Positions 61,540 to 64,000 of a stretch of 64,000 nucleotides of DNA are shown here, piece after piece. A model generated the notes under the pieces. The model had not been told where the DNA came from. It worked only from the letters and a program-made list of their open reading frames with translations, and did no database searches. The stretch is taken from positions 1,922,001 to 1,986,000 of the forward strand of contig JAAXNY010000009.1 of the NCBI GenBank assembly GCA_013420905.1. The letters run 5' to 3'. The position numbers and the translations under genes were made by a program. This DNA is from Collybia mongolica. Taxonomy: Eukaryota > Basidiomycota > Agaricomycetes > Agaricales > Clitocybaceae. Numbering within the stretch: the first letter of the stretch is position 1; the number at the start of each line of letters is the position of its first letter.

Positions 61540-62952
61540 TTATATATACATATCCTCAATATCATTATCATCTGGTATTGGTGCCGGTGAGTTAGACACA
61601 GATACTGTTGCCGCGGTCGCGGGGGCCGTACTCTCTAATTCATTGACAACCTCCCACATTTCATGGTCGTCTCCTATGTTCCGACTAATGAGAGGATCTT
61701 TGGGAGCTATTGAGTTGGGCCCTGTAGCTCCGTTTATCTGGTCCAGCTCGTCCCACATTCCTTGATCATCCTCTACCCTGGCGTTAGCGGAGATACGTGG
61801 AGCCGGCTTCAGTGTGCTTTCGAGTGCATCCAGTTCATCCCACATATCATCATCTGCCATAGACGCAGTCGCCTTCCCCTCCTCTTTAGCTCCACGACTC
61901 CCGTTGTTTCTGGCTCCTGCCCCAGCATCGTCATTGATTGCTTCTTTCACTCGTCTTTCATCTTCTGCGCGGAAAAACGCGTCGATGTCGAAGTCCTCAT
62001 CATCATCAGGTCCAGAGGACGGAGGATGGGATGGTGGTCGAGAGGACGATGATGTGTAGTCAGCTCCATCTGAGCTTGGAGCAGGGTGATTTTTGGAACC
62101 TATCCTTCCAGGACCATTGGAAGTATCTTCATGTTCGGTGAGGTCGATGACTTCGTCGTCTTCGAAATCATGATTGTTATTCACGCGTCCGTGGGCATCA
62201 TCCCTCCAGACGCTCAAAGAAATCTATAAGCAATGTGAACAAGGCTGATTCCCACCAATCCAAACGACATACATTCATTCGTTTAGAATGGCATAACTTC
62301 TCGATGCGTTCTACTGTATCTCGAAATTGGGTTTTTGGATATAACCCGTGCGTCCAGAATTGGTAGACTTGAAGAAGCCGATTCAAGTCTGTTGCCTGAC
62401 AGTCTGATTAAAGTCATATCGATGACACAACATGGTAGGGGTTACTTCGTGTCCTTTCCCTTTGGTTCTGAATTTTTTTACGTCCTTGATCAGTTGTGGG
62501 AACCCAGTGGGTCCCAGAAGCCTCCCTTCATCAAGCCTTGCTGGTTTCCGACGTTCCTTCTTCATGTCTTTTCCTTTATCGTCTCCTCTGACCTTCGTGC
62601 CTGCACTATTTCCTGTGTCTCTGGGTGGTGAGCTACTTGGTAAAATCGCATGCGGGGTCGAACTGGGGAGCCGGTTCTTGTGACGTGACTCTGCCTCTCG
62701 TCTTAGGGCTTCAGTATCCAAGGATGGAGCAAGGGGTTTGAAAGTGAACGCGTCGTCGTTGTCGTCATCGTCGACACCTGCAAATAGGGCGTCCATATCG
62801 ATGTCGCCCGATGTGTCCTGTCCCTGAGCACCATGCGAGCCGACTGGGTGGTGCTCATCACCAGAGTCTTCGAGAAAAAGGGAGAGCTTGGGTGTTAGTG
62901 ATGAGTCGTTATTTACTATTGGTTCGTCCCAGATACTGTCCAATGAATCCAT
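61540..62952 (-). CDS. CSM3: Replication fork protection factor Csm3/Swi3 (TIPIN)
   Basis: TIPIN/Csm3 with Tof1/Timeless stabilises stalled forks and signals to the checkpoint. ATG 62950-62952 (MDSLDSIWDEPIVNNDSSLT). An acidic N-terminus leads to the Swi3 domain: RLLGPTGFPQLIKDVKKFRT, GKGHEATDLNRLLQVYQFW, HGLYPKTQFRDTVERIEKLC and HSKRM, spread over three exons with introns near 62240 and 62420. The C-terminal exon (61540-62217) is disordered and acidic and contains a DEDFDIDAFFRAEDERRVKE element and three repeats centred on MWDEL (about 61845), MWDEL (about 61758) and MWEVV (about 61659); a related IWDEP lies near the N-terminus. Stop at 61540-61542. The fold domain is complete. It is divergent from TAE1 over 83 bp. 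Confidence 0.92.
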
Positions 62953-63035
62953 CTGAACGCGTTGTTGGGGTGTATTTGGCCAACGCGGAATGTATCTTCT
63001 TCATGAGAAGCACGTGATAACAGAAATTATTTAAA
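62953..63035. promoter_or_regulatory. Short bidirectional promoter TIPIN-TAE1 with MCB-like sites
   Basis: Only 83 bp separate two divergent start codons. ACGCGT (62957-62962), the core of the Mlu I cell-cycle box, lies 5-10 bp from the TIPIN start, and a second ACGCGG is at 62983-62988. Note that ACGCGT also occurs in several coding regions of this window, so the match is suggestive only. Confidence 0.4.
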
Positions 63036-64000
63036 AATGGAGTCGACACCACTCCCCAATGTCAGAGATGGCATCGATTACTGGAACACGCAGCCAGCTA
63101 GTCTCGACGGTGTGCTCGGTAGGTTCAAACGTCTAATTTAACCTAATGGCTCACAAAAGTCATAGGTGGATTCGGGTCTGGGGTAACATCAGTCGTCTCA
63201 AATTGTAACCAAACCAAAATTCACCCATCCCTGCCTCTCTAGTCTCTTCCGCGAATAGACTCCCTCGGTTCACGCCAATTTCTATTGAACATCTATCCAG
63301 ATCTTTCTACCGTTCCATCCTCGCTCCGCCCTCTGGCACCACAAGCACCACCTAGAACGAGAGCTCTCGATGTTGGCGCAGGTATCGGTCGGGTGACGGG
63401 AGACGTGCTTCTTCACCTTGTATCCGATGTTGTGCTCCTAGAGCCTGTTGATTCTTTCGTACAAGAGGCCCTCGCAAAGGCCATTGCAAGCACCAATCCT
63501 TTATCGGGTCACGTTCAAACCCCATGGAGAGGCATTGCGGACCAAACACGCAGTGTTACCATTCTACAAGGAACCTTGCAAGACTTTGACCCCATGAAAC
63601 CGCACCGTGCAAAGTTCCTGGACCGCCTTGGGTACCAGCCACCACAGCCCAATTACGAAATCGATATGGGGTTTGATATCATCTGGTGCCAGTGGTGCCT
63701 AGGCCATCTAAGCGATTTAGACCTTGTTGCATTCTTCCGGCGGAGCCACGCTGCACTAAGGGACAAAGAACACGGCAAGAGTTTGATTGTGGTGAAGGAA
63801 AATCTCTGCCAAGATCTAGATGATGGATCAGCTTGTACCTTGTTTGATGAACAAGACTCGAGTTTAACAAGGTTTGTAGGCTAATTCCGACGAATAGATA
63901 TACTGAAAAGTTGGTAGATCGGACAAGGCATGGAAAGCTATTTTCAACCAGGCTGGGCTAAGGCTTGTACAGGAACAGGTGCAGCATGGCCTGCCCGAGG
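63036..64000 (+). CDS. TAE1: Protein alpha-N-terminal methyltransferase Tae1/NTMT1-like, 3' end missing
   Basis: These enzymes methylate the N-terminal amine of proteins starting with X-Pro-Lys, such as ribosomal proteins. ATG 63036-63038 (MESTPLPNVRDGIDYWNTQP). Short introns at 63121 and after GGFGSG lead to LPRIDSLGSRQFLLNIYPDL. The SAM-binding motif ALDVGAGIGRVTGDVLLHLV matches the family pattern, followed by DVVLLEPVDSFVQEALAKAI and IDMGFDIIWCQWCLGHLSDL, the latter being the characteristic WCQWCLGHL substrate-site motif, then GKSLIVVKENLCQDLDDGSA. The last exon continues SDKAWKAIFNQAGLRLVQEQ to the window end, so the final residues are cut off. An insertion of about 40 residues (SGHVQTPWRGIADQT) relative to the human enzyme is visible. 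Confidence 0.92.

Noticed and set aside
1..64000. tRNA or rRNA genes, CRISPR arrays, viral or bacterial inserts
   Set aside because: I looked for B-box-type GGTTCGA motifs, conserved rRNA blocks and regular spacer repeats and found none outside coding exons.

Overview
The window looks like euchromatic chromosome from a filamentous basidiomycete, probably an agaricomycete. The evidence is tightly packed genes on both strands with many short GT-AG introns (about 45-60 nt), a full-length cell-wall alpha-1,3-glucan synthase, a Ste11-type MAPKKK with SAM, RA and kinase domains, and a protein-kinase-like family that I associate with basidiomycetes. About 25 protein-coding genes can be supported. 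No rRNA, tRNA, CRISPR array or bacterial or viral gene was seen.

Layout. 1-2.3 kb: 5' end of the TRAPPII subunit gene TRS120, divergent from DPM2. 2.4-10.5 kb: one very large gene for a helical-repeat-like protein with two C1-type zinc domains. 10.7-19.2 kb: a nuclear and RNA block (DUF4211 protein, TAF13, a small RRM protein, a kinase-like protein, NSRP1, exosome subunit MTR3). 19.5-26 kb: a methionine-permease-like transporter and copper chaperone ATX1, set in the only gene-poor part of the window. That part carries a 562-bp TA-flanked inverted-repeat element that looks like a pogo-type MITE, and a 59-bp tandem repeat next to a perfect hairpin. 26-42 kb: TRM1, STE11 and AGS1. 42-50 kb: PRCC-like factor, histone H2B, mitochondrial HTD2-type dehydratase, an unrecognised conserved-looking protein, a mitochondrial SAP-domain protein and COA8. 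50-64 kb: NUP133, a Crg1-like methyltransferase, sphingoid-base kinase, CMR1, TIPIN/Csm3 and the start of the N-terminal methyltransferase TAE1.

There is no biosynthetic cluster or obvious defence system; most genes are core eukaryotic functions. Loose functional groupings are cell-wall and signalling genes (STE11 divergent from AGS1), mitochondrial proteins (HTD2, SAP protein, COA8), and S-phase or chromatin proteins (H2B; CMR1-TIPIN-TAE1). Gene spans run from start to stop codon and include introns. Splice sites were placed by eye from GT-AG signals and reading-frame continuity; some exon joins remain provisional. Family assignments come from recalled family sequence, not from a search. The points most worth checking are the giant C1-domain protein, the MITE, the repeat-hairpin locus, the AUG-less presequence-like extension of TRM1, the ATG-only first exon of DPM2 and the repeated tryptophan motifs in TIPIN.
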